DNA from: Oegoconia quadripuncta | Lineage: Eukaryota > Arthropoda > Insecta > Lepidoptera > Autostichidae | DNA length: 64,000 bases | Direction of reading: 5' to 3' | Assembly: GCA_949316235.1 (NCBI GenBank) | Contig: OX438755.1 | Span: forward strand, 18,862,151 to 18,926,150 | Shown here: one piece after another, positions 63,271-64,000 of the stretch | Position numbering within the stretch: the first letter of the stretch is position 1 | How the letters are laid out: each line of letters opens with the position of its first letter | Notes under the pieces: generated by a model | The model's input: the letters and a program-made list of their open reading frames with translations, nothing else | The model's database searches: none | Told to the model about the DNA's origin: nothing | Translations under genes and position numbers: made by a program

Positions 63271-64000
63271 GTACTTCACAAAGTCCGTATTACCGCCTAG
63301 CGAGCACTTCGAACCCAGTAAAAGCATTGAAACAAATAACTAGAAAAGTTTGCTTACTTCCCCATTATCCACACAAGAGTCTAGTTTCCATTCATTACGG
63401 AACCTTAAAAAATAATGAGGCCATCGAAAACAAGCAAAAACTTGCTCGAACATGCAAATCCAATCTGCATACCTGCTTTGCATGATACAAAATTACCGAT
63501 AAATCATCTATTTAGACCATAATTTCACCCACATTGGCCCAGTAAGGCTTTAACAGTAGATAACGGTCGGATACCACAAACGTTGCAACTTGTAAAATAA
63601 CAAATAAATATCTCAATCGGAAACTGGAAGAGTTATTGCAAATTCTCACGGAATGTGGTACGAAGATGGATTTTTGTCGCGTGGTCCAAAAGAAATTGTT
63701 ATGAATATAAATGGAATCATTCGTACTTACATTTATACTACTGTTTAAGTACATACCTGTTATCGTGTGGCAAACACATTAAATCAGATAGACTGATGTA
63801 TTCCTCGTCAGAATTCCTCCAACCATGCTATACAGGGAGTAAATACTTTCAGCTTCCGATAAACACGGAAATTAAAAAAAAACATTACAATAAAATTCAC
63901 AAAAAGTGGGGCTTTGAAGGCTACGATCAACGACAGTATTGTAAGCAAAATAAGTAAAGTATAAGGTATAGTAACTTACTTATACATTTCAGCAAAATGA

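Larger units (their letters stand above)
46413..64000 (-). other. Upstream Camta intron, open at the window edge
   Basis: No further Camta exon was found here, so this is at least 17.6 kb of intron (or includes an exon I missed). Repeats are listed separately. Stretches with nothing identifiable are 46420-47814, 47986-48384, 48906-49260, 49330-49717, 49961-50150, 50210-50519, 51266-51619, 52019-53307 (a few TATG and TATA runs), 53801-54103, 56663-57179, 58141-58555, 59001-59532, 60207-60423, 61740-62534 and 63271-64000. Confidence 0.7.

Overview
The window looks like the genome of a moth or butterfly (Lepidoptera). It is AT-rich and eukaryotic, and it is packed with tRNA-derived SINEs, 5'-truncated non-LTR retrotransposons (CR1/Rex1-like, jockey-like, RTE-like), MITEs and tandem repeats of types I recognise from lepidopteran genomes. 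I cannot name the species.

The one host gene I can support is Camta, the calmodulin-binding transcription activator, on the minus strand. Four exons with canonical splice sites and matching phases encode most of the CG-1 DNA-binding domain in the order 46277-46412, 15359-15430, 2900-3044 and 1067-1113. Together they give about 133 residues spread over 45 kb. The N-terminal part of CG-1 and the promoter were not found and probably lie beyond base 64000. The TIG, ankyrin and IQ parts must lie to the left of base 1. The window is therefore about 400 coding bases inside large introns of about 1.8, 12.3 and 30.8 kb, plus at least 17.6 kb upstream.

Layout. 1-3044: the last two visible exons with three SINEs between them. 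3045-15358: intron with SINE-A copies, a fold-back SINE pair, jockey-like, CR1-like and other non-LTR ends, a hairpin MITE at 9330-9491 and a possible extra exon at 14612-14786. 15431-46276: the longest intron, with most SINEs, nested MITEs, RTE-like and CR1-like fragments, a 41-bp x 6 array and a decayed Harbinger-like element carrying a jockey tail. 46413-64000: upstream intron with a five-copy array of about 462 bp, a CR1/Rex1-like reverse transcriptase fragment, and chimeric and palindromic SINEs.

Labels used here are local. SINE-A has a CCTCCGTGGCTCA head and a GTTGTGCATAAAA tail. SINE-B has a TTGGTGTAGTGGTTAG head and a TAGATGGCGCTGTGTG tail. SINE-C is a relative of B with a GATTGGTGTAGTGGATAG head. 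SINE-D has a GTCGGTGGCTCAGCGG head and a (GAT)n tail. Repeat E runs from CCGACTGCCC to GTCGGGTTTTTT. Repeat H is a non-LTR-like 3' segment with the text TTTATCGCGGAAATTTGTTT and CGCATTTATAAT.

The most interesting signals are chimeric or compound SINEs: a SINE-B head with a SINE-A tail twice at 62.5-63.0 kb, and a B/C junction present twice in inverted orientation at 34 and 37 kb. Others are the possible frame-breaking cassette exon in Camta, the intronic array that repeats a strong Camta-strand splice donor, and two intronic spots pairing a CRE with CAMTA-type CGCG motifs. I see no other convincing protein-coding gene, and no rRNA, genuine tRNA gene or CRISPR array.
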